Positions 27,670 through 38,790 of a DNA stretch of 58,508 bases are shown here, piece by piece. The stretch lies in the NCBI GenBank assembly GCA_947573445.1, contig CANPFR010000010.1, positions 1 through 58,508 of the forward strand, given 5' to 3'. Source of the stretch: an uncultured Clostridia bacterium. Its GTDB lineage: Bacteria > Bacillota > Clostridia > TANB77 > CAG-508. The notes beneath the pieces were generated by a model. It saw nothing but the letters and a program-made list of their open reading frames with translations. It ran no database searches and was not told the DNA's origin. Position numbers and translations under genes: made by a program. Numbering within the stretch: the first letter of the stretch is position 1; each line of letters begins with the position of its first letter.

Positions 27670-30600
27670 TTATTTTTTCTCTTCCCTTAATCCATCCAAA
27701 ATTTCCTGATTACTTTGATGTTTTATATAAGCATATTCATTGCCTTTTAAATTAGGATTAAACATACAAATTGACTTATATTTACAATAATCACACCCTG
27801 TTTTCTTCTGATAAGAATATGGTTTTATATTAATATTTCCTTGTAGAATTTCTTGAGAAATTTCGCGAATTGTCTTTTGTACTGTTTTTTGCAATGCCTC
27901 AAATTCCTCCTTAGTAGCAATGCTAGACTTCTTGCTCAAGGTTCCATCTTTTCCAATATACACAGGCACAATATCAGAATAACCTTGCTCCAATTTTTGA
28001 TCCATCATTTTAACAACATTTACATCCGCCAAAAGCAAACCTTGCATTTTAAAACCTTTTCGAATTTCTTTTTCAATTTCCTCTTCTGATAAATTCTTTT
28101 TGGCTTTCACAATATTATCAATCAATCCCATATATAAAATTCCAGCTGGCTCAAATCGGTCTTGTTTCGTCATTGCATCCATATACGTAATTAGCTGAAT
28201 TTGCAAACCACTAACAACTTGATTCAAATCCAATCTTTTAATTTGAGATTTGTAATCAATAATTCTTATATATTCTTTATCATTTAGTTTTCCTACATCA
28301 ACACGGTCAATTTTGCCAATGATTTCAATATTTTCACCAGAATCTAGTTGTTGTTTGATCGGTTTATCTGCACTCTTATTGCCAAATTCCACTTCATGCC
28401 CCATAGGTTTAAAATCACTACATTTCAAGGAATATACAATATAACTCATAGACTGTAACACAACCTTTTTTAACCTTTTGGTCATCATGCGAAACTTAGC
28501 AGAACTGGAAAACAAGTAATACCTCGATGTTTGCAAAATTTCGTCAATGATTTGATTCACAATTTGCCTCATTTCGTTTTCTGAAATCACTTTCAAATCC
28601 ATTTCATTCTCTTCCAGATGCTGAAAAAAAGTATCAATCACTTCATGCATAAAAGACCCTGTATCTATCGTTGTCATTTGAAAATTGTCATTTTCTTTTA
28701 GCTTTAAACCATAGGTCATGTGAAATGAAAATGGACATCTACGATAATTTTCTAACCTTGAAATCGTTGTTTTTAAATTACTTCCATACATTTTATGGAT
28801 ATTTTTTAAAGTAATCTTTTCGGCCTGATTTGTGTAACTCATACCAGAAATCGCCCTTGAAAATTCTTTTTTCTTATGATGATAAAAATAAATCAAAAGT
28901 TCCTTCCAAATTTCTTCTATTTCTCCCCCTTCTAAAAATTTCTGATATTTTTCCAAAGCCTCCTCAAAGGTAGCTTTCTCATTTGTTATGGCATACTGTC
29001 TAGTCACAACATCACTTTTTTGTGTCATTTTTGGAAAAATCCTTTTTATCTTTTTTAGGATAATGGAAGGTCGAATCGATTTTCCTTCTTTATCAGAAGA
29101 ACAATAACTTAAATATAGCTTTTCCTCTGGAATGGTAAGGGTTCTGTAAATGTTAAATTGACTTTCAAAAAGACTGTCTAAGGACGTTTTAGCAAGTTCT
29201 ATTCCGTGCACTTGTTAACAAATTTCTGTCTTTGTCATTAAAATATCCTTCTTGCTTATTTTCCTTTGGAAATAAACCATCATTCATCCCAAGCACAAAT
29301 AAAACTTTAATTTTATTACTTCTCGTACGTTCTAAATCTCCTAACATCACTTGGTCTTGGGTCGCTGGAATTTTCCCTAATTCAGATGCCTGAATTCCAA
29401 TTGTCAACAATTCTTGATAAGTTTCAAAAGTAATCTTTTCTTCCCCAAATAAAGTAACCATCTCTTCTAAAATATGAATCAAAATTTTATAACTTGTATT
29501 CAATTCATTCGAAACTTCAATTTTGCGATAACTTTTTATTTTTTCATCCAGACGCTCAATCACCTTATTTTGTATTAAAAATTGATAAATATTTTGTGTT
29601 AACTCTAAAACCGTTTTATTTTGCATAAAACTTTGTTTGAAAGCCATTAAGGGCTCTACAATATGTTTTCGCATGGTTTCTAGTTCTTCCTGTTTTTCAT
29701 TTAATGGTTCATAGGAAAAACTTTGTTTATACCACTTTGCACCTCGAATTCCCCACTTTTTGCAATAATTTTCGAGCACACAAATAGTGTAATAATCAAA
29801 ATCCAAAAGACCCAGTTTTAAATAGTTAAAAACAGCATCATAAGACCACTGATTGGTGAAAATATCCAATAAACTCAGAATGTATTTGATCAAAATATTT
29901 TGATTTAAATCTTTCTTTTCATCAATGAAAATCGGAATGTTATACTTTTGAAAAATCGCTTTTGCATCTTCTGCATAATTTGCAATTTCATTGGTAACAA
30001 TCCCAATTTCTCGATATTTATAGCCTTCTTCTTTCACCAATTGATAAATCTTCTTTGCTACATTTTCTATTTCTGAATACGGATTATTAGCCAAAAATAA
30101 TTGGATATCTCTTGTTTCTTTTTCGTATTTTTGGTTTTCCGCATATAAATTCTTCTCAAGCAACAACAATTCTTCATTTTTGAATCGATGTGGTTTCTCA
30201 AGAAAAATCAGATTAATTCTATATTGCTGGCGTTCTGCTATCTCCAAAATTTTTTTTGCGTATAATCGATTAAAATAAAAAATGTCATTCTCTTTTTTTT
30301 GGGTGCTTTCGATTTTATCTAAAGTAACAGAAACCGTCATTTCATCACATTTCTTTAATAGTTCCTCAAAAATAACATATTCTTGTGGTGTAAAACCAAA
30401 AAATTCATCTATATAAATACTTGCATTTTCAAACATTTCTGAATTTTTGATTTGTTCCGAAAGTTTCGTTAATTGGTCATTTTCATCAATTAACTGATCC
30501 GCTAAACGTTCCTCATATTTTTCATACAATCGTTCAATGTCTTTTAGTTTTAATTTGGTATATTCATCCTCTAACTCTACATTTTTTAGCATTTCTAAAG

Positions 30601-30997
30601 ATATGTTATGTTTTTTCAATTCAGTTAACATATTACCTACAAGATCAATATTTTTTTCCGATTTACCTAAAAAATTTAAATTTTTTCTATTTTTATTTAA
30701 CAAATCATATAAAATCATAGATTTGCCAACTTTTGATAATGGTGTTTTATCTTCCCCTGTTTCATTTGAAATGCGGTAAGCCATTCTGCTCAAAGTCAAT
30801 ACCTCGACATTCAACATACATTTTTTGCCAGTGACTTCAAAAAATTTTTTCTCACTTGTTAAATTACTTTGTTCTGGAACGATAATAAAAATATTCTTAA
30901 AAACATCCATTTTTTGCTTGATATCTTGATAGATTAATTCACTTTTTCCAGTACCACTTTTTCCATAAATTAGATTGAGTTTTTTTGGTTGCTCCAT
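27670..30997 (-). CDS. addB: AddB/RexB helicase-nuclease subunit, frame restored by +1 shift at CGG
   Basis: AddB pairs with AddA to resect double-strand breaks. The N-terminal part has a Walker A YGKSGTGKSELIYQ at about residue 11-24 and the EYTKLKLKDIERLYEKYEE linker. At codon 598 an in-frame CGG would end the protein after RNRTC. Skipping the C gives LLTSAGIELAKTSLDSLFES and continues to a nuclease domain (EVEFGNKS ... IIDYKSQIKRLD, about residue 870-920) and the Fe-S cysteines CDYCKYKSICMF near the end. Total is 1108 aa, near the usual length. addA is normally the next gene but is not seen in the window; pgeF follows instead. Confidence 0.85.
29204..29206 (-). other. CGG +1 recoding site in addB (codon 598)
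   Basis: Context is AGT GCA [C] GGA ATA GAA. Removing the C yields SAGIELAKT and joins both halves of AddB. Confidence 0.72.
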
Positions 30998-31015
30998 TTT
31001 TATTTCCTCACTCTT

Positions 31016-32200
31016 TTAATAATTCTCATTACTGATTGTTGGATATTTAAAATTTGCATCTCCTACAATATTACCATCTTCTGTATGATTGGTGAAAAAC
31101 TCTTTCGCTCCTTTTAAATAATATTTGTATTTGGTACTACTGCTTACATAACCATTTCCAATGATAACTGGGTCATCCCAAGTAACATCAATCGCATACC
31201 AATTTTCGTTTAGCTGAACATAATTCCAAGCATGATTTTCCATTTGGCCACTACTATTAATCGCTGTTCCACAGGCAATTAAACACGGAATTCCTAAATC
31301 ATCCATCAGGTATTTAAAAGCACGTGCATACCCTTCACATACAGTGCTTTTGTTAATCAAAGCACCATATATATTGTAAATATTATCTTTAGCCAGAGTA
31401 CTATCATATTCTAAATTTTCTACTAAGTAATCATGAACACCTTTGATTTGACTTTCTGTATCACCTTTCAATGTACTTCTGATTTTCTGTTTTTCATTTT
31501 CTATCTGTTGAATCGCTTGCTTTACTTGTTGTTGATTTGCAAAAATTGGATTCAAATAACTTTGTCCTTGACTCGCTCCAATTTCTACCTCATACGTTGT
31601 TCCCCAAAGTTTGGTCGTAATTTCTGTTAACAAATAAATTTTAGAAACATCCAAATAAAATAAATCTGGATAATCAAAACTTAACGCATTAATTGCTAAT
31701 TGAAAAGATTGATTCAATGTTTCCTCACCATTTTCTTGATGTAATAAATCATCAAATGTTTTACCAAATTGGATGTTATAGGTTCCGGATTTCATGTTTT
31801 CTAAATTTTTTACCAATTCTTGATAAATTATTTTTGCATAAGAATCCAATTGCTGATAATACATCATATGAACCATTTTAGGCTGACCATTTTCCTGGAA
31901 TCTCGTAGGCTCATAACCATTTAGTTGTGACAAATCAAAACTCGAATTTTCTATTACACTATTTGGTTCTTCTATTTCAACTCTTACTTTGTGGAATATG
32001 TTTTGAGTAACATCTTGATCCACTATTTCTTCTATGACATTTCCCTTCTGATCCAACAGCCATTTGGCTACACTATATTTTTCTGGCACTTCAATTAAAT
32101 CTAGAATATCCAAACAAGCATATACTGTTACTGCAAAAATAAGCCCTATTATAAAATAAGCTATAACATGCAAAAAACCATTTTGATTTCTTTTTTTCAT
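31016..32200 (-). CDS. Membrane-anchored transglutaminase-like protein
   Basis: 394 aa. One N-terminal membrane segment (about residues 9-30), a long extracytoplasmic region, and a transglutaminase-like core with the triad Cys in STVCEGYARAF (about 280), His in ENHAWNYV (about 320), and Asp in AIDVTWDDP (about 335). Such proteins act as cysteine proteases or crosslinkers at the cell surface. It lies between ogg and addB by chance or as an operon passenger. Confidence 0.82.
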   Translation of the reverse strand: MKKRNQNGFLHVIAYFIIGLIFAVTVYACLDILDLIEVPEKYSVAKWLLDQKGNVIEEIVDQDVTQNIFHKVRVEIEEPNSVIENSSFDLSQLNGYEPTRFQENGQPKMVHMMYYQQLDSYAKIIYQELVKNLENMKSGTYNIQFGKTFDDLLHQENGEETLNQSFQLAINALSFDYPDLFYLDVSKIYLLTEITTKLWGTTYEVEIGASQGQSYLNPIFANQQQVKQAIQQIENEKQKIRSTLKGDTESQIKGVHDYLVENLEYDSTLAKDNIYNIYGALINKSTVCEGYARAFKYLMDDLGIPCLIACGTAINSSGQMENHAWNYVQLNENWYAIDVTWDDPVIIGNGYVSSSTKYKYYLKGAKEFFTNHTEDGNIVGDANFKYPTISNENY

Positions 32201-32221
32201 GATTTTTATCCCCCTCTAGTC

Positions 32222-33088
32222 TTACGACGTTTCACGTTTCCAATAATATAAGTATTGTTGTGCAACTCCTGCCAAATTGAAAAACTTTTGGTTAGCTAAT
32301 TCTAGTAACATTTTTTGATTTACTTTTTCTTCATTTGACTCATGAATATATAATTCATTCATGACTCTTCTCACCCATACATCAATTGGAAAAACATCAA
32401 ATCTTTTTAAAGCAAATAGTAAAATACAATCTGCCACTTTTCGTCCAACACCATCCAATTTCAACAATTCATTACGCAATTTTTCAGAATCATTGATACA
32501 TTTTAACTGCTCTAAATCGATTTCCTTTTCCAAAACCATTCTAGTCGTATGAAAAACTCTCTTATCACGAAATCCCAAGCCACAGGCTCTTAATTCTGCG
32601 ATGGTTGCCTTAGATAATGCTTCTGGTGTTGGAAAAGTATGATAAATTTTTCCTTTCAATTCTATTTTTTCACCATATTCCTGCGAAATTCTTTCAATGA
32701 TTTTTTTGATTCTTGGAATGTTATTATTGGCCGAAATAATGAATGAAATGATGGTCTCCCACAAATCTTGATGCAAAATCCTGATGCCTGCCCCAAAAGT
32801 AGTGCTATTTCGCATAAAAACATCTATTTTGGCCAGTTTCTGCTTAATTTTATCATAATTGTTGTCTAAGTCAAAATAATCGTTTACGGCGTTTTTAAGG
32901 CCATTTCTGCAGTTGCCATAAAAAACAATTTTATCCCCCTGTTTTTGGACTTGAATAACCCCCTGTTTGATAACTCCTATATAACTTCCATCTTGCTGTT
33001 CATTCCAGCGAAAACATTGACCACATTCAAAGATATGTTTTAACTCAAATGATTCTGGTTTCTCTAAAATATATTCTTGTTCTTCCAT
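32222..33088 (-). CDS. ogg: 8-oxoguanine DNA glycosylase, OGG1 type
   Basis: 288 aa. The N-terminal OGG domain (FECGQCFRWNEQ, about residue 19-30) is followed by the HhH-GPD core with the catalytic Lys in LGFRDKRVF (about 175), the hairpin LDGVGRKVADCILLFAL and the catalytic Asp in FPIDVWVRRVM. It removes oxidised guanine and nicks the strand. It is first in the repair operon, with a perfect consensus promoter and a leader of about 70 nt. Confidence 0.92.
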   Translation of the reverse strand: MEEQEYILEKPESFELKHIFECGQCFRWNEQQDGSYIGVIKQGVIQVQKQGDKIVFYGNCRNGLKNAVNDYFDLDNNYDKIKQKLAKIDVFMRNSTTFGAGIRILHQDLWETIISFIISANNNIPRIKKIIERISQEYGEKIELKGKIYHTFPTPEALSKATIAELRACGLGFRDKRVFHTTRMVLEKEIDLEQLKCINDSEKLRNELLKLDGVGRKVADCILLFALKRFDVFPIDVWVRRVMNELYIHESNEEKVNQKMLLELANQKFFNLAGVAQQYLYYWKRETS

Positions 33089-33165
33089 TTTATCAGTATA
33101 AGTTTTTGACTAACTTATCTCTCCCTTCAGACTAACTTCTCCGATACCTTTATTCATTCTATTCT

Positions 33166-33194
33166 ATTATATAAATTAATAAACACGTTGTCAA
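33166..33194 (-). promoter_or_regulatory. Consensus promoter of the ogg operon
   Basis: TTGACA (33189-33194), 17 bp, and TATAAT (33166-33171) on minus. Confidence 0.85.
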
Positions 33195-33216
33195 TTAAAA
33201 ATATCGGCAATTTTGG

Positions 33217-33248
33217 TAAAAATTAAGAGCAGATTTTCTTCTCTGCCC
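33217..33248 (-). terminator. Terminator of purM
   Basis: A 7-bp stem (33227-33233 with 33242-33248, one G-U) is followed by TTAATTTTTACC on minus, directly after the purM stop. Confidence 0.65.
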
Positions 33249-33255
33249 CCAATTT

Positions 33256-34299
33256 TTATAGGATATGTATTTCTTTTTTCCCTTCCACTACTTCTCCAAT
33301 CACATAAGCCTCTTCACCACAATCTTTTAAAATTTGTAATGACTGTTCAACTTCTTGTTCAGGAACTATAATCGCCATACCAATTCCCATATTGAATGTG
33401 TTGTACATATCATGCATTGGTACATCTCCAAGCTTTTGAATTAGTTTGAAAATTGGTGGTATTTCATAAGCATCAGCTTTGATATTCAAAGCCACTTTTT
33501 CATTTAGCATACGTGGCATATTTTCATAAAATCCACCTCCTGTAATATGAGAAATGCCTTTTACATTCACTTTTGAGATAAGCTCTAAAGCTGGTTTTAC
33601 ATATATTTTAGTAGGTTGTAATAAACATTCACCAAGTGACATTCCTAGTTCTGTTTGGTATTGATTTAGAGCATTTTCTTCGGTTCCTATATGAAATATT
33701 TTGCGAACAAGTGAAAAACCATTGGAGTGAACGCCACTTGAAGTTAAACCAATAACTTTATCCCCTACTTCAATTTTGTCATTTTTTATCATTTTTTCTT
33801 TGTCAACTAAGCCAACTGCAAATCCAGCTAAATCGTATTCGTTTTCTGCATACATACCAGGCATTTCTGCTGTCTCTCCACCAATCAAACTACAACCCGC
33901 TTGCCTACACCCATTGGCAACACCACCTACAATCTCAGCAACCATTTCTGGGATATTTTTCCAAAGAGAAATATAATCCAAGAAAAACAATGGTTGGGCT
34001 CCACAACAGACAATATCATTCACACACATAGCAACACAATCTTGTCCAATTGTATGATGTTTATTCATCAAAAAAGCTAATTTTAACTTGGTTCCTACAC
34101 CATCAGTTCCAGAAACCAAAATTGGCTCTTTCATCCCTTTTATATTCGGTGCAAATAAGCCTCCAAATCCACCAATGTCACCAACAACACCTTCCTTATA
34201 TGTACTTTGAATCGATTGTTTCATCAGTTCAATAGATTTATAACCAGCTGTTACATCAACTCCTGCTTTTTTATAACTTTCGCTAAAACTTTTTTCCAT
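33256..34299 (-). CDS. purM: Phosphoribosylformylglycinamidine cyclo-ligase
   Basis: 347 aa, the usual length. SYKKAGVDVTAGYKSIELMK at the start, then DGVGTKLKLAF, GGETAEMPGMY, GLTSSGVHSNGFSLVRKI, and GGGFYENMPRM are the AIR synthetase motifs. It closes the imidazole ring of AIR after PurL. It is a single gene with its own promoter and terminator, apart from the other pur genes, as is the pattern of scattered pur genes in this window. Confidence 0.96.
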   Translation of the reverse strand: MEKSFSESYKKAGVDVTAGYKSIELMKQSIQSTYKEGVVGDIGGFGGLFAPNIKGMKEPILVSGTDGVGTKLKLAFLMNKHHTIGQDCVAMCVNDIVCCGAQPLFFLDYISLWKNIPEMVAEIVGGVANGCRQAGCSLIGGETAEMPGMYAENEYDLAGFAVGLVDKEKMIKNDKIEVGDKVIGLTSSGVHSNGFSLVRKIFHIGTEENALNQYQTELGMSLGECLLQPTKIYVKPALELISKVNVKGISHITGGGFYENMPRMLNEKVALNIKADAYEIPPIFKLIQKLGDVPMHDMYNTFNMGIGMAIIVPEQEVEQSLQILKDCGEEAYVIGEVVEGKKEIHIL

Positions 34300-34328
34300 A
34301 AAAGTTTCCTCCTTATTTTAATACATCT

Positions 34329-34357
34329 ATTATAGTATATTTTTTCAAAAATAGCAA
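34329..34357 (-). promoter_or_regulatory. Promoter of purM
   Basis: TTGCTA (34352-34357), 17 bp, and TATAAT (34329-34334) on minus, just after the stop of the membrane paralog. Confidence 0.65.
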
Positions 34358-34364
34358 TACTTTA

Positions 34365-36323
34365 TTAAAGCCAAAATTCAAAAATATTTTTTAGATAAAC
34401 ACCAACATTTGAATCTATATTTTCATGACCTAATGTCAAATTAAATGGAATCGTCAATAAAATAGACGCTGTGCATAAAATCCAAAACATTTTTTGGACA
34501 AGTGGATTCGTGGTCGTTTCCAAAAGTTTGAAATAAAGCAAAATAGCAACTGTATACAATCCTAATTTGACATCAGTCACATACACATCTGTTACACCAT
34601 TTCGACTATTTAAAATCAATATTGTGAAACATGAAATTACAAAAACTCCCATTGTTTTCCTGAATTCCTTTGGCAATTTTACTTGCCTTTGAATAGGACG
34701 ATACAGCCAATAAATCCATGCAATTGGTACTGTAAAAATACCTAAAACAATCGCATCATATGTAATCACATTAAAATCATAATTGATATAACCATAATTT
34801 TGAACAAAATAAAATGGTACCTTATCAAAATTTAGGTTTGGCATTGTAAATAAGTATTGGCAAAATCCTTTTAGAAGCTTAATTGGTGAAAAATAGGTTA
34901 AATTCTGCATATCAAACACAGTTAACTGATACTTGGCTCCAAAGCAAAATATAGAATCAAATCTCACATAATTCCACCACATTTGAACCATAGCAATAAT
35001 CGATATCGGTACAACAAATACTTTGATACTATTTAAAAATTCTGTTTTTTTCAATTTCTTATTTAAATTAATTAATAAGTAGAATAATATGATATAGTAA
35101 GCAATATACGTTGGTTTTGACAAAATCATCAATCCCATGCAAATACTACATGCCAATATTTTTCGATATACTTTTTGAGTTGGATTTTCATAGATAGATA
35201 AAATCAATCCATACGATAACAGAGTAAATAAAATCGCACAAATTGTTACAACATCATATCCCCAACCTCTTAGTAAATACATCGTTAACGCTGAAAAAAG
35301 AATGGTTATAAAACCTAATACATAATTAAAATAAGTTATTTTTTGTATATAACGTTTAACCAGCTCTGTATATAGCTTAGCAAAAGTTAATAACAACATT
35401 ATGAAAAACAAAATTGTTACCGCTAGATTGCTGATATAATAACCTGTTAATAGCTTAAATGGCAACATCAAAAGAATGATTGGAGCAAGGCCAAAATAAG
35501 AATAGAATTTTCCTTTGTAAAAGGAATAGTCTTTATAATCACAAACCAAATCTTCTCTTCGTAAAGTTTCATCATATGGATTTTCTAGTGCTAACAGTTC
35601 ATCACTTGGTTGCAATGTCAAAAATGGTGTTTTGTTTAAAAGTGCCTCTACTTGTGGATTCAAGAAAGTATAGGCATACGATATTTCTTTTTCCAGAAAC
35701 TTTCCTTCTGGGTTGACAACCAAAGTTTCCAATAGAAAAAATATAAACACACCTCCTATAATTCCATAAAAAAGCCAACTTTGTTTTGGATTTGAAGCTT
35801 GAAATACGGTCTGTTTATCAGCTTTTTTAAGATAATATAACAATAAGAAAATAAGAAAAATAATCACAATTCTTGGAATGGAATATTCGATGTTGGTATC
35901 ATTTATGACGATTTTTTCAATCTCTTCTTCACTTTCCAAACCCGTAATTTGTAAATTTAATTCCAAGCATCTTTGTTCAGAATTAAGATTGATTTTGGTA
36001 TTTTGATTGCCAATTGAGTATTTCGTGCTTAAAGTTCTCACTTCATTTTGTAGCCCCTCCACACACACTATTGGTGTATAACTAATCATTTCCTTACTAT
36101 TTTTTGGTTCTTTATAATATATTTTTATATTTTGAATTTGTAATTCTTTTGTTTCAATCCTCAAATTTATCTCATTTCGTTGAAACATTGGAACAATCGT
36201 AGCAATTTGATTTTTGGTATCACAATTTAATAAGTTTAAGTATGTTATATTGGATAAAATCAATTCTACTAAAACGCTCGCAATTATAAGATAAAATAAT
36301 GGTTTTATTTTTCTTTGTTTCAT
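34365..36323 (-). CDS. Multi-membrane protein, glycosyltransferase-like paralog A
   Basis: 652 aa. One N-terminal membrane segment, an extracytoplasmic beta-rich domain (about 40-150), a second anchor, and then about ten membrane segments with YSYFGLAPIILLMLPFKLLTG and LTYFSPIKLLKGFCQYLFTM. The layout suggests a GT-C type lipid-sugar transferase or a polymer-modifying membrane protein, but no catalytic pattern is certain. It is a tandem duplicate of the next gene, 24 bp away. No CGG interrupts it: at the point where paralog B has CGG this gene reads ENPTQKVYRK. It is the end of a long operon. Confidence 0.6.
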   Translation of the reverse strand: MKQRKIKPLFYLIIASVLVELILSNITYLNLLNCDTKNQIATIVPMFQRNEINLRIETKELQIQNIKIYYKEPKNSKEMISYTPIVCVEGLQNEVRTLSTKYSIGNQNTKINLNSEQRCLELNLQITGLESEEEIEKIVINDTNIEYSIPRIVIIFLIFLLLYYLKKADKQTVFQASNPKQSWLFYGIIGGVFIFFLLETLVVNPEGKFLEKEISYAYTFLNPQVEALLNKTPFLTLQPSDELLALENPYDETLRREDLVCDYKDYSFYKGKFYSYFGLAPIILLMLPFKLLTGYYISNLAVTILFFIMLLLTFAKLYTELVKRYIQKITYFNYVLGFITILFSALTMYLLRGWGYDVVTICAILFTLLSYGLILSIYENPTQKVYRKILACSICMGLMILSKPTYIAYYIILFYLLINLNKKLKKTEFLNSIKVFVVPISIIAMVQMWWNYVRFDSIFCFGAKYQLTVFDMQNLTYFSPIKLLKGFCQYLFTMPNLNFDKVPFYFVQNYGYINYDFNVITYDAIVLGIFTVPIAWIYWLYRPIQRQVKLPKEFRKTMGVFVISCFTILILNSRNGVTDVYVTDVKLGLYTVAILLYFKLLETTTNPLVQKMFWILCTASILLTIPFNLTLGHENIDSNVGVYLKNIFEFWL

Positions 36324-36346
36324 TTTTGGTTCCTCTTTTATTCATT

Positions 36347-38246
36347 TTACATCCAAAATTCAAATATGTTTTTTAAATAAACTTCAAAATTAGTATCAAT
36401 TGTATCCCAATAATCCCATCCTAAAGTCAAATTCATTGGTAATGTTAATAAAATAGATGCCATACAAATCAAGCAAAAAACTTTTTGAACCAGTGGATTT
36501 TTTGTATTTTCCAATACTTTAAAATAAAGTAAAATAGCAAATGTATACAAAAATATTTTGATATCTGTAATATATACTTCTGCCACACCATTTCGAATAT
36601 CAATCATCAGTAAAATAAAAGATGTTATCAAAAATGCCAATATGGTTTTCGTTAATTCTTTTGGTAGTTTTAATGTCCTTTTCAGTATACGATACATTGC
36701 ATAAATCCACGAAACTGGTGTTATAAAAATGCCTAATGTTGTCATATCATACATAACAACATTAAAATCATAATTGATTGCATTATAATATTTAATAAAG
36801 ATAAACGGAAACTTAGCAAAATCTAAAATCGGTAATGAAAATAAATATTGACAAGTTCCTTTTAATAGTTTCACAGGCGAAAAATAAGTTAAATTTTTCA
36901 TATCAAATTTCGTTATTTGATACTTAGCCCCAAAACAAAATATAGAATCAAACCTTGCATAATTCCACCACATCTGAAAAATAGCAATCAGTGAAATAGG
37001 AATCACAAACACTTTAACACAATTGAAAAACTCCTTTTGTCCTAGTTCTTTTTTCAAACCAATCAACAAACAAAATAGCACAATATAATAAGCCACATAA
37101 CTTGGTTTTGATAACACCATTAACCCCATACAAATACTACATAAAATAACTTTTCTATAAACTTTTTTCCCGTGGGTTTTCATAAATGGATAAAATCAAC
37201 AAATACGCAAGAAGTGTAAATAATATGGCACAAACAGTCACTACATCATGTGCCCCACCTCTTAAAAAAAACATGATTAAAGTAGAAAAAAGAAGTGTCA
37301 CAAAACCTAATACATAATTAAAATAAGTAACTTTTTTAACATATCTTTTAACCAATTTTTCGTACAATTTAGCAAATAGAAAAATCATTCCTATAAAAAA
37401 TATTAGATTGGTAACAAAATTAGTGATATAAGTTCCTGTCAACAATCGAAATGGCAACATTAAAAGAACAACTGGTGCAAGCCCAAAATAGGAATAGACT
37501 TTTTCATTATACATCGAATAATCTCCAATTTCTTCAATCTGAACTCCTGTTATTTCAATTTGGTTTTGCAAAATGGCATGTATTTGAGCATTTAGGAAAT
37601 TAACATCAAATTTTATTTCTTCATCACATAAATGAATATCTGGAATAATTAGAAATGCTTCTATTATAAACCCTATTACAATCGTTCCTATGATTAAATA
37701 AAATTTTCTTTTTTGGATTCGACTTGTCATATCCCATTCTGTTTTATTCTCTACTTTTCGTATTCCATAAATTCCTAACAAAACAAAGAATATCACCAGA
37801 TTTCTAAAAAACGAATATTCCATATGTGTATCGTTTATTACTATTTTTTCGATTTCATCTGCACGCAACAATCCCTCAATTTTTATAGCCAATTGCAAAC
37901 ATCTATTTTCAGAATTCAAATTAATTTTGACATTCTGATTCCCAACTGTATATTTGGGTTGCAACGTTCTTATTTCATTTTGCAAACCATGCATAACTAA
38001 CATAGGTGTATATACCATCACTTGGTCTTGATTCTTAGGATTTTTATAATATACTTTTATATTTTGAATTTGAATATCCTTTGTCTCAATCTCTATATCT
38101 ACCATTTCTTTTTGCACAGTGGAATAAAATTGAGCCTCCTGATTTTTTTCATCGCACCATAACAAATTTAAATATGTGATATTGGATAAAATCAATTCCA
38201 TCACAATACTGATTACCACTAAATACAGCATCTTATATTTTTTCAT
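36347..38246 (-). CDS. Multi-membrane protein, paralog B, frame restored by +1 shift at CGG
   Basis: This tandem copy of the 652-aa protein aligns along its whole length (SNITYLNLLWCDEKNQ, ILFTLLAYLLILSIYENP, YRKVILCSICMGLMVLSKPS). At codon 359 CGG would end the protein after PREKSL. Skipping the C gives ENPGKKVYRKVILCSICMG, which matches ENPTQKVYRKILACSICMG of paralog A. The intact paralog next door is thus an internal control for the correct frame. Total is 632 aa. Function is as uncertain as for paralog A. Confidence 0.72.
37170..37172 (-). other. CGG +1 recoding site in membrane paralog B (codon 359)
   Basis: Context is AAC CCA [C] GGG AAA AAA. The restored ENPGKKVYRK aligns with ENPTQKVYRK of the uninterrupted paralog at 34365-36323. 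Here the fourth base is G. Confidence 0.78.
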
Positions 38247-38261
38247 TTTTTCTTCTCCGTA

Positions 38262-38789
38262 CTACAATAAATTTGAACCTACACAATACATTTTATTAAT
38301 CAATTGAAAACATTTTAACATAAACTTTCCACCATTTGACAGTTCATATTTCTCTTCTTTTTCGGCCAAATTATGAATACAAATTTGCTCTTCTAGTCTT
38401 TTCTCAAAAGCATCATATTCTTGTACATATTGCTTGATAAAATTAGACTCTATTTCGTCTTTACTCATTTCCCCTGCTTTGTCTATTTCACTTAGCATAA
38501 AAACAGAAATACTTCTTTCTAACGTTACTGGCACCATTCCAAAGAAAAGAGCATTGCAAAAAAAGCACAATAATAAAACAATCACACAATCTTTCTTATC
38601 AAACTTTAATTTTTCTTTCTTGACCAATAACCATAATACAAATATTAAACATAAACACAAAAAAAACAAGGCATAAAAACCATAATAGGTGTACACTTTT
38701 ATTAAATTTCTAGTTGGCAAATGGAAACTTAGCATAAACAAACCTGAGAAAATTGCCACCACACTTAAAATTTGTAATACTTTTTTCAT
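38262..38789 (-). CDS. Small multi-membrane protein of the cluster
   Basis: 175 aa, with about three or four membrane segments in the first 100 residues and a soluble acidic/basic tail (EYDAFEKRLEEQICIHNLAEKEEKY). No family recognised. Its ATG begins 2 bp before the restored stop codon of the upstream gene, and the GGAAAG before that stop is its ribosome binding site. This tight spacing supports the frame-restored end of the upstream gene. Confidence 0.6.
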   Translation of the reverse strand: MKKVLQILSVVAIFSGLFMLSFHLPTRNLIKVYTYYGFYALFFLCLCLIFVLWLLVKKEKLKFDKKDCVIVLLLCFFCNALFFGMVPVTLERSISVFMLSEIDKAGEMSKDEIESNFIKQYVQEYDAFEKRLEEQICIHNLAEKEEKYELSNGGKFMLKCFQLINKMYCVGSNLL

Positions 38790-38790
38790 T

